A DNA stretch of 64,000 nucleotides from Embiotoca jacksoni (Eukaryota > Chordata > Actinopteri > Embiotocidae), in contig JAKOON010000057.1 of assembly GCA_022577435.1 (NCBI GenBank), positions 946,001-1,010,000 of the forward strand. The letters are read 5' to 3'. A model generated the notes under the pieces. It searched no databases, was not told the origin of the DNA, and saw only the letters and a program-made list of their open reading frames with translations. Shown here in pieces: positions 1 through 12,370 of this stretch; the first letter of the stretch is position 1, and the number at the start of each line of letters is the position of its first letter. Both the position numbers and the translations under genes were made by a program.

Positions 1-2340
1 CACTGGCCAGATGGAGGTGAAAAGAAATCTGCTGACTGGACACACACACACACACTTCACTTTTTCCAAGTATGTTTTGTCTGAATAAATGTTTGATCCC
101 CGTCTCGTCTACAGGAAGCCCGTCCCATTACATCCCCAGGAATGGACCTTTGATAAGGTTTTCCATGTAATGGGTGAAGGACATCCCAGCTGACTGGGCG
201 TGGTTACCGTGGTGGCGGTGTTTCAGGAGTACATTCCTCTCACGTGCCAGCGAGCTTCCACGGGAGCCAGTAAATGTTCCCATCAGATCCGAGCCCTCTG
301 CACGGCCCCACTAACGCTTACTGTGGGGTCAGCAACAAAGACGTCATCCCTCACTGGCTTCCCGACCGGTAAACACAGCCGATGTTGCGTCGAGCAGCTG
401 CATGAGCTGGAATTTAATTCTGGTGTCTGAGGTACTGAACAAATGTTTATGTACCTGAGCAGGCTGGAAAAGAACCGGAGCCCAACTGATAAACTGCTCG
501 GCATCGAACGAGCCCTGAAACACGCTGGCTGCGTGGCGTCATTTTAATTACAGACAGCTATTTTGTATGCGTGCCGCACCGTTCCCAGATCAACTATACA
601 GGGAAATGATCAGGTAACGCACACGTCAGGCAGGCAGTGTGTTCCAGGCCTAAAGCATCCGCAAACATGTCGACCGCAAGTTACGAGTAAGTTAGATACA
701 GAAAGACCAGTTATATAGTTTGACTACCAAAATGTCCCATAAAGCAATTCTAAAGGAAAACTGTGTTTAAATTAGTATGTTAGTATTCAGTTAGAAATTC
801 TTAAATATCAGCATTGGTCCATGTGGCCGTGTAAACAGGTTTTAAACTACTTAACTATTCAGTTAGAAAACTGAACTCTCAAAGCCACAAGTCCATGCAG
901 ACCAGCTGGAGATTTCAGACCCTCTGAAGGGTTTTGATCTCTATTTTTGCGGTGGAGCAACGGGCACCTTGCTTTGACTCACAAAGGTCTGAACAAAGCT
1001 TCTGACTCTCTTCATATTTGACTCCTTCATCTTTTATCACAAAGCATTTGTTTGCCAGGGATTAACGTGCAAACGAGCACGAATGAGGTGTAAGCCTCCG
1101 TTGAGCCATGTTGTCCATTTTAAATGAAGCAGCTAAAACACATTAATTAATGGGTGTTATAGCAGAATGTGGGTGTGTATCTTGCATGAGGTATTTAGGC
1201 TGTAGATTATTATTATGTTAAAATAATCACACTTTCTCAAGCCAGAACCAAAATTTTAAACCAAATGAGAACTTGTGGGAATCCAACTTCTTTAACATCC
1301 TTGTCAGTTAATCATCTCAGGCTTCAGCCCTCCTGTTGTGTTGGGGCGGGGGTTGGGGGGGCTGGAGGGGGGGGGGGGCTACCAGGCGGCCAGTTACACT
1401 ATTTCAGTATATTGTGTATGGTGTGGGATGCAGCCAACAAAGGAAAGATATTTGGTATTGTGCTCCTACAAAGGGTCAGTAATTACAATCAGTATGCTAC
1501 TCAGTCGAGGCGGAGATTCCTGCTGAGCAAAGCTTATTTTTAAACATGAAATTAAAAAAGGCTCAAGTGGAAATGAAGTCAGTGGTTTCTAACGGCGATC
1601 TTGAATAAGAGGGAATGAAGGGGGCAGTTGTTGACATTGTTCCTCTTGGAGTGACATCTGCTGCTGGATTCCTCTCCCAACGGCAGCCAGCCTTGTTGTG
1701 GCACAGCTTTGTGCTGCCGGACACAAAGTGAGTCACAGAGTCATCACTTACAGCCTTTTGTGTGGAAGACATGAGCCGACCAACAAGACAAGAGCTACAG
1801 GGAAACAGCTTCAAGGACCGGCTAACAAACACAGTCGACTGAAAGCTTACAAAATCATACTTATTACTGGATTGGAGCATTTGTAAATTAAAAACCTGTT
1901 TTCAAGAAGCTTCTTCTTTACAATGTGTTATAAAATATATGCTCTTCAAGTGCTGAACCAGCTCTTAGATGCATCATCTTATGTTTCATCAAATTGTGAT
2001 TAGCAGCAGATAACTTGATCACATCTGACAGCCTGATATGTAATTCCTTCTAATCACACCAAGACTAAAACAAGCAGACCAATGAGCATACATGTTGGTC
2101 ATTATTAAAAACAGCTTGGTGCCTTCTTTATTTTCTGCACTTGTTTCCAAATTATTTCACTATAACTACAGTTCGACCAAAGTTTAGAAAGACTTAAAAA
2201 AAAAAAGCCTGATTCAGACTTTTCCTCAGGTGCCTCCTGTCTGTTTTGTCATGATTGAACTTTACAACCATCTACAGGATTTTAAGATGTTCTCCAACAC
2301 AAGTCTGCCAAACGCATCTGGCAATGTTAACGAAAGTAAA
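1..2340. other. Unassigned non-coding DNA
   Basis: No gene is recognisable. A short open stretch after a splice-acceptor-like site near 113 reads about 26 codons to a stop near 190, but it has no known match and no clear partner exon. A G-rich tract lies at 1345-1378. The other open frames are short and have no domain. Confidence 0.6.
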
Positions 2341-2369
2341 AACTAAAAATGAACCGGTTCCAACTCGGT

Positions 2370-2445
2370 CTGTGCAACACGCTTCCACCAAGTTTCAGGG
2401 AAATCAGAACAGACATTTTTCTATAATCCTGCTGCCAGACAAATG
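2370..2445 (+). repeat. Fragment of a dispersed teleost repeat
   Basis: The run of 'ccaccaagtttcagggaaat' followed by 'ataatcctgctgccagacaa' resembles a short sequence I recall as very common in fish genomes, where it ends in a (CAAA)n-like tail. Only this end is visible. The assignment rests on recall of the motif pattern and I cannot name the family. Confidence 0.4.
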
Positions 2446-3135
2446 AAAAAAAACACAAAGATATATTTTTACACTTCAAGTCTTTTTGAATTTGCAGTAA
2501 TTTATTTACTGTATGTTTCTAAGAACTACAAAATGCTGGTAACCAGCACAGGAGCTGCTGTAGTGAGTTGTATGAGCAGCACAGCCTGGTTTTCCTACCC
2601 CGGTTGTTGCCTGACAAGATGTCTTATTTCAGGAGGTTGTTGGTGTGTGCAGACTATATCCACTCCTCCTGGGTGGCAAAAAAGCACTGCCATCAAATCT
2701 CTGTCATAATATTCCAGTAAATATTATCCTGAAAGCTAAAATTAACCTAATATCAACTGAAAAGGCAGTGAATTACAGTGCTTGTATTAGCAATATGAAT
2801 ATAACATGACCTATCATAATATAATAAGCATGTATGAAGGAGAGTAAATGTGATTTTTCAGCACATTGTCCATGCAGAAATTTACATCCGTCAACCGAAA
2901 GCAATTTTACTTCTTCTTAGATATGAAAAAAACAATAACATTAATGCGTTCAATAGTGGGGATTAAATTCTGCTGTCGTGCACACGCAAAGCAACTCTGA
3001 AAATATGTATATTATTAGCAACATCCTGTAGCCTGCAGTGACAATCGGTAATATGATTCACTCAGAAGCCAGTCAGCCAGTTTTGATAACAGACCTGCCT
3101 CAACACATATTCTACCAGGCAGGAGGGGGTGGTGC

Positions 3136-3240
<105 letters not shown>

Positions 3241-3400
3241 GTTCCTAAAAAGCAGTCTGGATTTGGTTGCAGGAAAATAACATTTGGTCACATATAGAAC
3301 ATGCTGTCCTCAACCTGATCCAGGTACACTTAACAAGGTTAGCTTGAGCATGAAAATGTGCAGCGAGACAGATGAATGCACTCTGTCACACAAAAATGCA

Positions 3401-3407
<7 letters not shown>

Positions 3408-3442
<35 letters not shown>
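3408..3442 (+). repeat. (CA)n microsatellite
   Basis: About 16 CA units with one TA interruption near the start. It lies opposite in orientation to the TG array at 3138-3239. Confidence 0.95.
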
Positions 3443-3445
<3 letters not shown>

Positions 3446-3685
3446 AAATGTAGAGGAACCTCACTGGAACAACAGAAAACACGTGAGGTCTTGGTCTCGC
3501 CTTCGGGCAAAAGGAAAACAAGGCTTTATGTCACAAGTGTAACGTGGTCTGTGTGTTTAAGCAAATATATCAAAATAACATTTCTGAATTATTACAATTG
3601 GAATGCATGATTCAGCATGATTTAATATATGAATTTATTCATGAGTTAATGAATCATGTGGGTTAACTTTAAGATCAATCACCCC

Positions 3686-4074
3686 AGTATCACAGCAAAA
3701 TGTGAAATAGACGCGCTCGTCCACTACAGCAAAATGTGAGATAACCACACTTTGGGCTGTCGAGGCGTGAAAGTTACACGTTTTGTAAGTGTCTGCTGTC
3801 ATGACTGCCATGCGGGACGATGAGGTTCGTGTATGAGGTTTTTTAAGTTGTTTTTTTCCCCCTAACGCCAGCCATGTGTTTGTTTAGTGACCCCAACCAC
3901 GTTTTTGCAAAAAGTTTCATTTTCCTGTAAATCACAAGGCTCAAAGCATGTTTCATTTTCACCCACTACAGGAAAACATGTCACTTTTCACACCGAGACA
4001 GACAAAAGCGTGACTATCTCACGTTTTGCTGTTGTGGACAGGCGTGTGTATTTCAAAAATAATTGTTTGATACT
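3686..4074. mobile_element. R3 MITE-like inverted-repeat element, copy 1
   Basis: The left end reads 'agtatcacagcaaaatgtga' and contains two tandem versions of a 'gcaaaatgtg' motif. The right end carries the reverse complement of the same arm (imperfect, ending 'tgatact'). The arms are about 60-90 bp and the centre has no coding capacity. A second copy with the same arms is at 16298-16695, which shows that this is a dispersed family. I see no convincing target-site duplication. The superfamily is undetermined. Confidence 0.75.
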
Positions 4075-4311
4075 TGATATTCTTGACCATCTTTCAGGTG
4101 CTTTGTCTGCTATCTTCATCATAAAAGCCCAGCAGCTCACCCTGTAGTAGATGTACTCTGTAACATAACTACATTCATCATGTACAACTACTCTTCCTGA
4201 AATGCACGTCTTAAATCCAAATCCATTTTTAGGAGAAATCAAAAAAAAAAAGGTAAATTAATTCTATCACAACAAAATGACAATAAGGTAACACGTGATG
4301 TAGATGTTACT

Positions 4312-5454
4312 ATTATACAACCAGTAGCTCCGCCCCCAGAGATCTGATTGGTCAACTGAACATCTGGAACAAATCATCATGACATCACACCGTTCTCATC
4401 ACTACAAATATCACTCCACCTCCTCAATGGAAATATATCATTGGAATAGTTTCATATAATATGTAATATAATATAGTTTCTACTTGTTGTAGTTCTATTA
4501 AATGACTCATTTGGTGAAGTCGGGTCTCTTTTGGTCCTTTTTGGTCGCTCTGGCAACAATGGCATGAATAGCACCCTCGAGCGATTATACAACAAGTTAC
4601 CATCTAAATAAAATATGTAATCTAAATGTATTCATATTGTGGAGCAATTCACTCTCAAAATGTATAACTTTGTTAGTTTGATCTCCATTTCAATGGCAAC
4701 ACGTGATATGACTAATAACAACAATAAAAACAATCAGTAACGTCAGTAGACTCTTATGTAACGTATGCAAAGTTTACGACTCCAGAAAGTAGTCTGACCC
4801 TTAGCAACCACCTAGCAACAGAGAGGACTTCTAGTCTCCAACTGAATAAATACAGAACATAGAAACACTAAACTGATCAGCTAGCTCAGTCTGGTTGGAA
4901 CAAAGATATCTGATGAACAAAGATATCTGATGAACAAAGATATCTGATGATAAACAAAGATATCTGATGAACAAAGATATCAAAGATATCTGATGAACAA
5001 AGCTATCTGATGAACAAAGATATCTGATGAACAAAGATATCTGATGAATGAAGATATCTGATGAACAAAGATATCTGATAAACAAAGATATCCGTGGACT
5101 CCTGTGTTTTTAACATTTTAGCTCCGTGTCATGTGTTCAAACCAAACCGGTCCAGCTAGCCTCCTCTAGGACTGTAAGTGCGTGACTATCCGTGGTGTTA
5201 CGGTACGGGTGCTCGGAGCGACCAAAAAGGACCAAAAGAGACCCGACTTCACCAAATTTAATGTAATAGATCTATAACAAGTAGAAACTACATTATATTA
5301 CATAGTATATGAAACTCAGTTCTAATTCTATTTTCCCACTGAGGAGGTGGAGTGATATTTCTAGTGATGAGAACGGTGTGATGTCATGATGATTTGTTCC
5401 AGATGTTCAGTTGACCAATCAGATCTCTGGGGGCGGAGCTACTGGCTGTATAAT
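4312..5454. mobile_element. Foldback element with ~245-bp inverted arms
   Basis: The left arm (4312-4556) and right arm (about 5210-5454) are inverted copies along nearly their whole length. The outer ends read 'attatacaaccagtagctcc' and the complement of 'ggagctactggctgtataat'. Inner arm ends share a 'gtcgggtctcttttggtcc' block in opposite orientations. Between the arms lies unique DNA plus a 17-bp tandem array. There is no transposase, so it would be a non-autonomous foldback or long-TIR element. The target duplication is not clear by eye ('atgtt' occurs near both edges), so the superfamily stays open. Confidence 0.85.
4899..5092 (+). repeat. 17-bp minisatellite (aacaaagatatctgatg)n
   Basis: About eleven copies of a 17-bp unit containing the palindrome GATATC, with a few truncated or variant units (an extra 'ata' near 4951, a shortened unit near 4981). 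It occupies the middle of the foldback element, so the array is probably amplified within, or carried by, that element. Confidence 0.95.
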
Positions 5455-5806
5455 CTATGTTGGCGTGGTTGTGTGTGTCTCTTGAAAATGAGACTGATTT
5501 AAATGAAAGTTCTGGATTAGATAATGTTAATTTACATTATTAAAGATGAACTATATTTCTTACAAATGGTTTGTCTCTATCTAAATAGGGACCGTTTCTA
5601 TGGAATACACTGAAATGAGTCTTGTGTTTGCAACACAATTGGAAGCTGAGTTTTGACACCTGCTGGCTACAGTGAGAGATCAGAGGCAGCCGGGTGATCT
5701 GAGACTGACTGACAGGCCAACATGCTCTTCTTTCAGGTCTCCGTCTCGCTCTAATGTCTGTGTCATCCTGATGAAATGATGAAATCTCTCAAGAGTTACA
5801 TTACAG
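5455..5806. other. Unassigned DNA right of the foldback element
   Basis: No repeat or gene is recognised. It leads directly into the exon-like stretch at 5807. Confidence 0.5.
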
Positions 5807-5913
5807 AGGAGGAAGAAGGAGAAATGGCCTCATTAAAGCTGGCGGTAGCATCAACAGCAGCACGGAGAGCGATCCTGGGCGAGCCCCGCGGTCGCACTGC
5901 GATCGCTGGAAAT
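5807..5913 (+). other. Weak candidate exon
   Basis: The stretch is bounded by a 'ttacag' acceptor-like site and a 'gtaagtg' donor-like site, is relatively CpG-rich, and two of its three frames are open throughout. One frame contains ATG in a good initiation context ('gagaaatggcc') at 5824, reading MASLKLAVASTAARR and onward to the donor. I recognise no protein family in either frame, and the polypyrimidine tract is poor. It may be chance. Confidence 0.15.
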
Positions 5914-5989
5914 GTAAGTGTGATGAAACTGAAACACACACGCAGAAAATGATGAAACTTATTTGACATTAGAGGCGTTATTGGGGGCT

Positions 5990-5990
<1 letters not shown>

Positions 5991-6059
<69 letters not shown>
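5991..6059 (+). repeat. (TG)n microsatellite
   Basis: About 34 uninterrupted TG units followed by a G-rich run. Confidence 0.98.
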
Positions 6060-6060
<1 letters not shown>

Positions 6061-6349
6061 AGGGGGGGTAATGGGGTTTTGTGTTTTTTCTCCTGTCTGT
6101 TTGAAAGATTCCTTCCCCGTGTGAATATAGCTATCAGGATGCTGAGTAGGGAGAAGACTATTTCAAGAAGATCAAAAATAAAAAACGGGGAATCAAAAGA
6201 AGGATGAAGGAGAGGGAGAGTACAGCGGTGAAGCGACGGAGGAGTCAACGCTGCAAAATAAAACTAAATATTCAACTAGAATGGATACTAATCTGCTGAT
6301 CTACGTCATTACCAATATATAAAAAGACAGCACACAAATATGTTTCCTT

Positions 6350-6351
<2 letters not shown>

Positions 6352-6426
<75 letters not shown>

Positions 6427-6453
6427 TGGGTGTGGCGGTGTGTGGTTGTGTGG

Positions 6454-6515
<62 letters not shown>
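6352..6515 (+). repeat. Compound (TG)n microsatellite
   Basis: Two long TG arrays are separated by about 35 bp of degenerate TG-rich sequence (6420-6454). Confidence 0.97.
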
Positions 6516-6517
<2 letters not shown>

Positions 6518-6519
6518 CC

Positions 6520-7423
6520 TCTGCACAGAGTTAAAGAAACATGGTGCTGCCCTATATTTGAGTCATCATGGCTCATCACAGGTTTTTGTTCTCAACAAGA
6601 TGCTTTAAACTATCGTGTTGTCATACAAACCGCCTCCTCTCCGTGCAGCATGCAGGATGTTTGTAAAGCCTCCAGGAGACGAGTCATTGAACTGCAGTTA
6701 ATGTTCATTTATTTGTTAACTACACTAGTTTTCTCATCTTCACCAGATGTTAATCCTTCTGTACCACATTCATGAGCCATAACCAGTCGTTCCTTCACCT
6801 CAATGCCATAAATCTCATGCACACATGTTGTAGAAAGGAAAACGTTTTGCCTTTTATTGTTCCTTCTTTGATGAACGATGCAGTAACACTTTATTGTCAC
6901 ATGGATGTATCATACTTCTGACTGAACAGATAGGTTTTTATTTGAATCAATACAGCCAGCAATCAATGCAAGGACTATTTTAGTGACTGTGTATCAGGCA
7001 GACGGAGAACTGGCTGCTGATCTGTTAAACCTGCTGCTTATGCAACACTTTGTGTCGGCACAGTGTAAGAAACACCTCACAGCATTCACTACACATTTTA
7101 CAAACCTATTGAAGCGGTACAGGAACAATCCCTGTTGCTATGGGAACCTAAAGTTTAATAGCTATACTGTACCTCCACAGTTGTTGCTTACTTGAAAAAT
7201 AATTTAGTTGTACCGCGAAATGAGTGTTGGCTGTTTTGTGTTGAACTGATGTAACTCGTTTAGGATTTCTATCAGTAACCAACAGCATGTGAAAGACAAA
7301 GAATCATCTAACAGAACATCAGTCGAGGCAGAATACAGAGAAAGTGAGTCCTTCTGTGCAAAATCACTAAAACGTTGAATGATCTTAGAATAATTGGATG
7401 ATTATCAGGTTGAGGTTCAGCGT
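6520..7423. other. Unassigned AT-rich DNA
   Basis: No recognisable gene, repeat family or RNA. The last part may belong to the decayed Tc1 element that follows, but I see no conserved motif there. Confidence 0.5.
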
Positions 7424-7703
7424 TCAGCTCCAAGGACAAGCAGCGACTGATTCCTCACAAATCTGTGGATGAATTCTGACATCGTTTCTTTTCAGCTGCT
7501 CGTCGCTGGAGAGGTTTTCTTTCTCTGAACTCCAACTGTGTTCTGTTGGATTGGAGTCCAGATGAACCCTCGTCAGAGCAGAGCTTCCTCTCTGCTCTGA
7601 CGAGGGTCTTGTGTGTGCTTGCAGTGTGTTTGGGATCATTGTCATGTTGGAAAATTCCTCTGCTGCCAAGCTTCTTTAGACTGGGAGTCATTTTTTCACT
7701 CAT
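7424..7703 (-). pseudogene. Tc1/mariner transposase remnant
   Basis: On the minus strand one frame reads IFQHDNDPKHTA (about 7621-7660), the diagnostic block of Tc1-like transposases that includes the second catalytic aspartate. A second frame downstream reads LDSNPTEHSW, corresponding to the usual SPDLNPIEHLW block with the third catalytic acidic residue. The two blocks are in different frames, so the gene is frameshifted, and no N-terminal DNA-binding region or inverted termini were found. A perfect hairpin (7566-7607) lies between them and probably marks the local rearrangement that broke the frame. It is an inactive fragment of a roughly 340-residue protein. Confidence 0.85.
7566..7607. 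repeat. Perfect 18-bp hairpin
   Basis: The arm 'accctcgtcagagcagag' (7566-7583) is exactly complementary to 7590-7607, with a 6-nt loop 'cttcct'. It lies inside the Tc1 remnant and has no counterpart in the usual transposase sequence. Confidence 0.97.
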
Positions 7704-8335
7704 TTATTCGGCTAAACAAACTCTCATTCAGTGGCAGCTATAAATGTCATCTCGACACTATTTGCGCTCAGAGTGTAAATAGCAAACCGTGTTTGAGTGC
7801 CTTCAGTTATTGATAGTGAAGCTCTTCCTATACTTCCACCGCTGCAGCCGTCTTCTGGCTTAAGCTGCGAGGTTCACTTGTCCTTTTTTTAAACTTCATT
7901 ATCTTTAATTGTAAATTATACACTGACTTTTTGTAGCAGTGGTCACAAGTAAACTGATTTTCTTGCAGCATAAGTGTATTAATCTCTGTTGCATTCCGGT
8001 TTTCCTTTGGGGCCCATATTTTACTACATAAGAGCAAATACGCCACACTTCAGCTTAAAGATAATATAATGGCTGTAAGATGATCACGTTTTTAAGTCTT
8101 TTGGCCTTTTATCGTTTTTCCACAGCTGTGTTTTGTCACATATGTAATCCATTTATTCTAAAGATACATTTCACTTCATGGTTATGATGCTGATCGACTC
8201 TCTGATTGAAACGAGGGAAATGGCTGCAGCGCTGCCTCATGACTCTGATGTGATTATGACCACCAGCTTCATATAGAACACTTCTTTTAATTACTTCTTC
8301 CAATTAAGAGCTTTTCTCCTCTCAAGGCACAGCAG
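7704..8335. other. Unassigned DNA
   Basis: No gene or repeat recognised between the Tc1 remnant and the purine tract. Confidence 0.5.
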
Positions 8336-8342
8336 CCACACT

Positions 8343-8474
8343 GAGAGGAGGCGAGGAGGAGAGGAGGAGAGGAGGAGGTGAGGAGAGGAGGAGAGGAGGA
8401 GATGAGGAGAGGAAGAGAGGAGGAGAGGAGGAGATGAGGAGAGGAAGAGAGGAGGAGAGGAGGCGGAGGGAGAC
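8343..8474 (+). repeat. Polypurine GAGGA minisatellite-like tract
   Basis: Roughly 130 bp of almost pure purine with a longer unit (about 35 bp, containing 'gatgaggagaggaagag') present twice. Long purine mirror tracts can adopt triplex structures; that is general knowledge, not shown here. Confidence 0.9.
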
Positions 8475-8479
8475 GGGGT

Positions 8480-11020
8480 CGAGGAGCTGACAGTCTCACC
8501 GGTTCAAAGGCAGAAACCTGCTGAGCCAACACACGCATGCATGCAGTCGCTGTGTCGCATTATTGTTAAGTAGGACAGAATCCCAAACATGCTCCGAGAT
8601 CAAAATACAGCATCAAGGCTGCAGACTCACTTTGAAGAACTACGAAACACGATACAGTCACACATTAAAAAGCTCTTCTGAATTTTAAGAGTTATTATGT
8701 GATCTGCATAATTTCTAACAGTGTTTCTCCCAGTGGTTAATGCACGTCATTACCAACAGACCAGTGTATTACTAAATAAACAGTTTTACCATCAATAACA
8801 ACAGATCTAATTTAATCTTAATCCGTGGTTCTCTCGGTGCAAACAAACCAAATGAAAACACAGTGTCTGTTAATCTCTGAACACCGTATGACCTCTCTTC
8901 TATCTGAGGCACTGAGCCGGAGGCTCATTGTTTTCCAAATCATGCACAAAAAAACCCATAAAATCTTACAGAAATAATTATCTCCTGAATCGTATCAACC
9001 TCACCCAAAGATAGATTTTTTTTTTTTCCCACCGTTGATGTAAATTGAAATGACAACTGCAGAAAATAGAAAATAGTGAGCGAGCACAGTGCTGACAGGG
9101 TGGAATCAGATGACAGATGTCACTGTGATTCAGCTTGAACATGCAGTACGAGTCCTTGTCCAAACTGCTGCCGAGTGTCCTCCGATGCCCTCTGCCACAA
9201 TGCCCCCCCCCCCCTCCCCCATCCACAGGAATGACAAACTCTTAGTTCACCGACCTGCCAACCACAGCAATTCACCGCAACTGCACACCCATATTAATCC
9301 CAACCCGGGTTATTATTAGCTGCGCAGCCTCCGGAGAACATTTCCTATATCTATGTTTCCCTTCAGTGTGTTTAGAGGAATGAAATGTAGCCTGTTGACC
9401 AATCGCTTGGTCCATCTGTACAAACTCCTCTTTGAGCAAAGCACTGTTGTTTGTGAAACTTCAAACATTTCACAGCTTACCAAATATGTAATAAGCTTAA
9501 TTTTGCAGAAATATGTTTGTTTGATTGGAGTAGTCTCGTCATTTTAAAACATAAAGTCATGAATGTTTGCTTTTCACAATTGTAATAATAACTCTGTATT
9601 AACCTTTATATGCAGACGTTAGAGTGATCTGTGAAAACACACTCTTTATTGTCACTAATTAAAGACATGAATCCTTAAAAAAGGCATCAAATACAGGATA
9701 TGGTGTCATTTTTAAAAGTATTTTTCTAGACCAGCTGGCCACCGATTAATTTTTTTAATTTTAATCTACACAGCAGAAACCAGAACAGCTGTGGATTGTT
9801 TTTAGCTTCAGATGATGGACATTTGGTTGTCTCTCGAGTATTTTCTACAACAAGAAAGTGTGTGTAGGTTTGAGCACTGATACATATTTGAACCATTTTA
9901 GGTAAAAGGTGAATTAAACACAAGCCTGGTGTGAACTAGTCTCTTTCTATTGTACTGGGTGTAGATTTTTCACGAGAGTTAAAAAATGTTCACGCTGTGC
10001 TCTTCAATATCACCGGTCGTCCAATCACAGCGAAGGAGGGGCGGAACAAATGCGGTTAAGCAGCGACACCGGTCACTGATTGGTCCGCGCTTCAGAGCGG
10101 GTGCAAACGCTAATACGAGCCGAACTAATGGAACACATTGAAAAAGATAATCAGTCTCGGGATACACGAGGAATCAATATATCTAAAACATGAAACATTA
10201 TGAGGTCACAGAAACATCACGTCTACTCGAATTGTATGTTTCAGAGGAACAAAGATTCTTGTTACGTCTTTCTGTCCCTCAGACAAGAGGACGGAGCGAC
10301 AGACGTTTCTCCTCTCCGGATTTAAACATGTTAGAAATGATGATTTCCAGCCGGTGAGTGACAGCTGCCACTGAAAACATTTTATTTTTTCACACATTTA
10401 TTCTGGCCAGCCATCGGTGAGTGCGTCTCACTGTGCTTCCAACCTCCAAACATCAGGCCACATGTAACTACCAGACCGATCGACAGCAGCCTGAAACATG
10501 ACTGAAACTTTGAATTAACGAGGACACGCAGCCAACATGCCTGCTTCATGCAACGCAGCTCGGCACCTCCTCCACACAGGAAGCCGTCTCGCTGTCAATC
10601 ACTGCAAGAGAGACGCAGTTAATGTGCTTCACTGTGACAGAGAGTGGGTGTGTGTGTGAATAGTGGGGGAGGGGGGGTTACAGGTGAGGTGAGGAGGGAG
10701 CGTGGAAGGAAATAAGTGCTGATCCTCGTGGAGGTGTCGCAGATCTAAATCTGAACACTTAACGAACTGACGTTTTATTTATTTCCTCCCACAGCCTGCG
10801 TGCTCGCAGCAGCATTCCTTCCACCACGCTTGATGAGAAGCGTCACTAAACAGCTAACAAATCTCAATTTCCTGATAAATGACTCCTGACACGGCACAGA
10901 GACGCTTTGATATCTTTCCTGGAAATATTGCGGACACTTTTAATAAGATCACCTCATCTCAGTGTGCCGTGTTTCTGTGGGAGCCAAACGGTGCAGCATT
11001 TAAAAGTTAGATGAGGGGAA
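8480..11020. other. Unassigned DNA with one promoter-like cluster
   Basis: No gene recognised. Contents are an A/T-rich region, a C-run near 9203-9217, and a short CpG-containing cluster at 10010-10110 listed separately. Open frames here lack homology. Confidence 0.5.
10013..10112. promoter_or_regulatory. CCAAT/GC-box cluster, possible promoter
   Basis: A CCAAT box (10021-10025), a GC box 'ggggcgg' (10038-10044) and an inverted CCAAT (ATTGG, 10079-10083) lie within about 65 bp, with two ACCGGT hexamers and higher CpG than the surroundings. Spaced CCAAT boxes next to a GC box are typical of vertebrate TATA-less promoters. No exon can be attached to it, so this is only a compositional hint. 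Confidence 0.2.
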
Positions 11021-11025
11021 GACTG

Positions 11026-11028
<3 letters not shown>

Positions 11029-11068
<40 letters not shown>
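11029..11068 (+). repeat. (CA)n microsatellite
   Basis: About 20 CA units. Confidence 0.97.
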
Positions 11069-11069
<1 letters not shown>

Positions 11070-11070
<1 letters not shown>

Positions 11071-12370
11071 CAGCAATGCCAAACCCCACTTTATTAGCAA
11101 GTCCAATGTGTGAAGGTGAGGTATGAAATGGCTGCTTCGTTGAGCCGGCCTGTCAGCAGCCGGAGATGGAACGTCTCCTCTCTTCTATTAATCTGCCTAA
11201 ATCTCCCCCGTTTGGCAGCTTTGTTGATCTTTAAGTCTGTAACGTGGCGGCTCGGCACATCATATATCCATAATGTATAACACATCTGGACTACCTGCAC
11301 AGCCACGGCTTCAGCAGCTATCAAAGCGGAACACATCAGTGCTTCTGGCCGGGAGGCGCATAACAATCCATGAGGCCAAACATTTCTGAACTTCCTCATA
11401 GCTGTGCTTCTTGTTGTCGCGTCGCCTTCGCAAAATCTCCTTCGACTTTCTCTTTAATGCCCATGTAGGGAGTGATTCTTGGAAGCGTAATAATTTAATC
11501 TCGTTCAGTCCTCAGAGGAGTCGGTGCATTAGTGTGTAATGGCTTAAATAAAATGATGTTCACTCGCTTTAATCTGATGATATTCATGTGTTGGATAAGA
11601 ACTTGTGCTACGAGCTTCACTACGGGAGATGGTACAATTAGACAAATCTCTTTACAGTGGTATAAAGTTATGGGAAGACAGTATCTCGGTATTGTGATTA
11701 TAATATGCGCTCAAGAAACAGATTTCATGGCACTTAACACATTAAAGTCCTTCCAGCAGAACTTTACAGCATTATGCAGAGAAACCCAACAATTCAAGGA
11801 TTCCCATGTGAAGCTAGGAGGAAAAAAAACTCCTCTTCAAGGGAGAAAAACCTCCAACAGAAGGAAATAAAAACTCCCTCTTTATTATTAACATCTGTGG
11901 CAAAATGTCTTCCAATGTTTTGTTACTTGTTTAAGTCATTTACAGATGATGGAACCAAGTGTGAATTCACTAGACATGAAAACTTGACATTGGTATGAAT
12001 GATTTTGGACTTCAAAGGTTGAAATGGTTGATGTCTATGTATGTTGTATATACTTCGCCACACAAGTTTTAAGCAAATTAGTCAACCACATTACAAGTAG
12101 AAAGCCAAGAGGAGCTGTATGACTGAATTATTTTCTGCCTATTTAAGTTAGCATTTGGCTAAACCAGAGGTTAGCGGAATCTCTGCTGCACATGCTCAGT
12201 CAGCACGGACAGTTTTCATTCATCCAACGTCACACCAGACACCAGATTTAAAACTCTACAGTCAAATACAGAGAGATTTGTGTGAGAACTCGTTTAGCAA
12301 AGGCTTAAATGTTTCATATGTTCATTTATAGGCAAAAGTCCCCAACCATGTCTTTCATATCTTACAGATG
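11070..12370. other. Unassigned DNA
   Basis: No gene recognised. Open frames here lack a recognisable domain. A purine-rich stretch around 11815-11870 explains the lysine/arginine-rich look of one of them. Confidence 0.5.
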
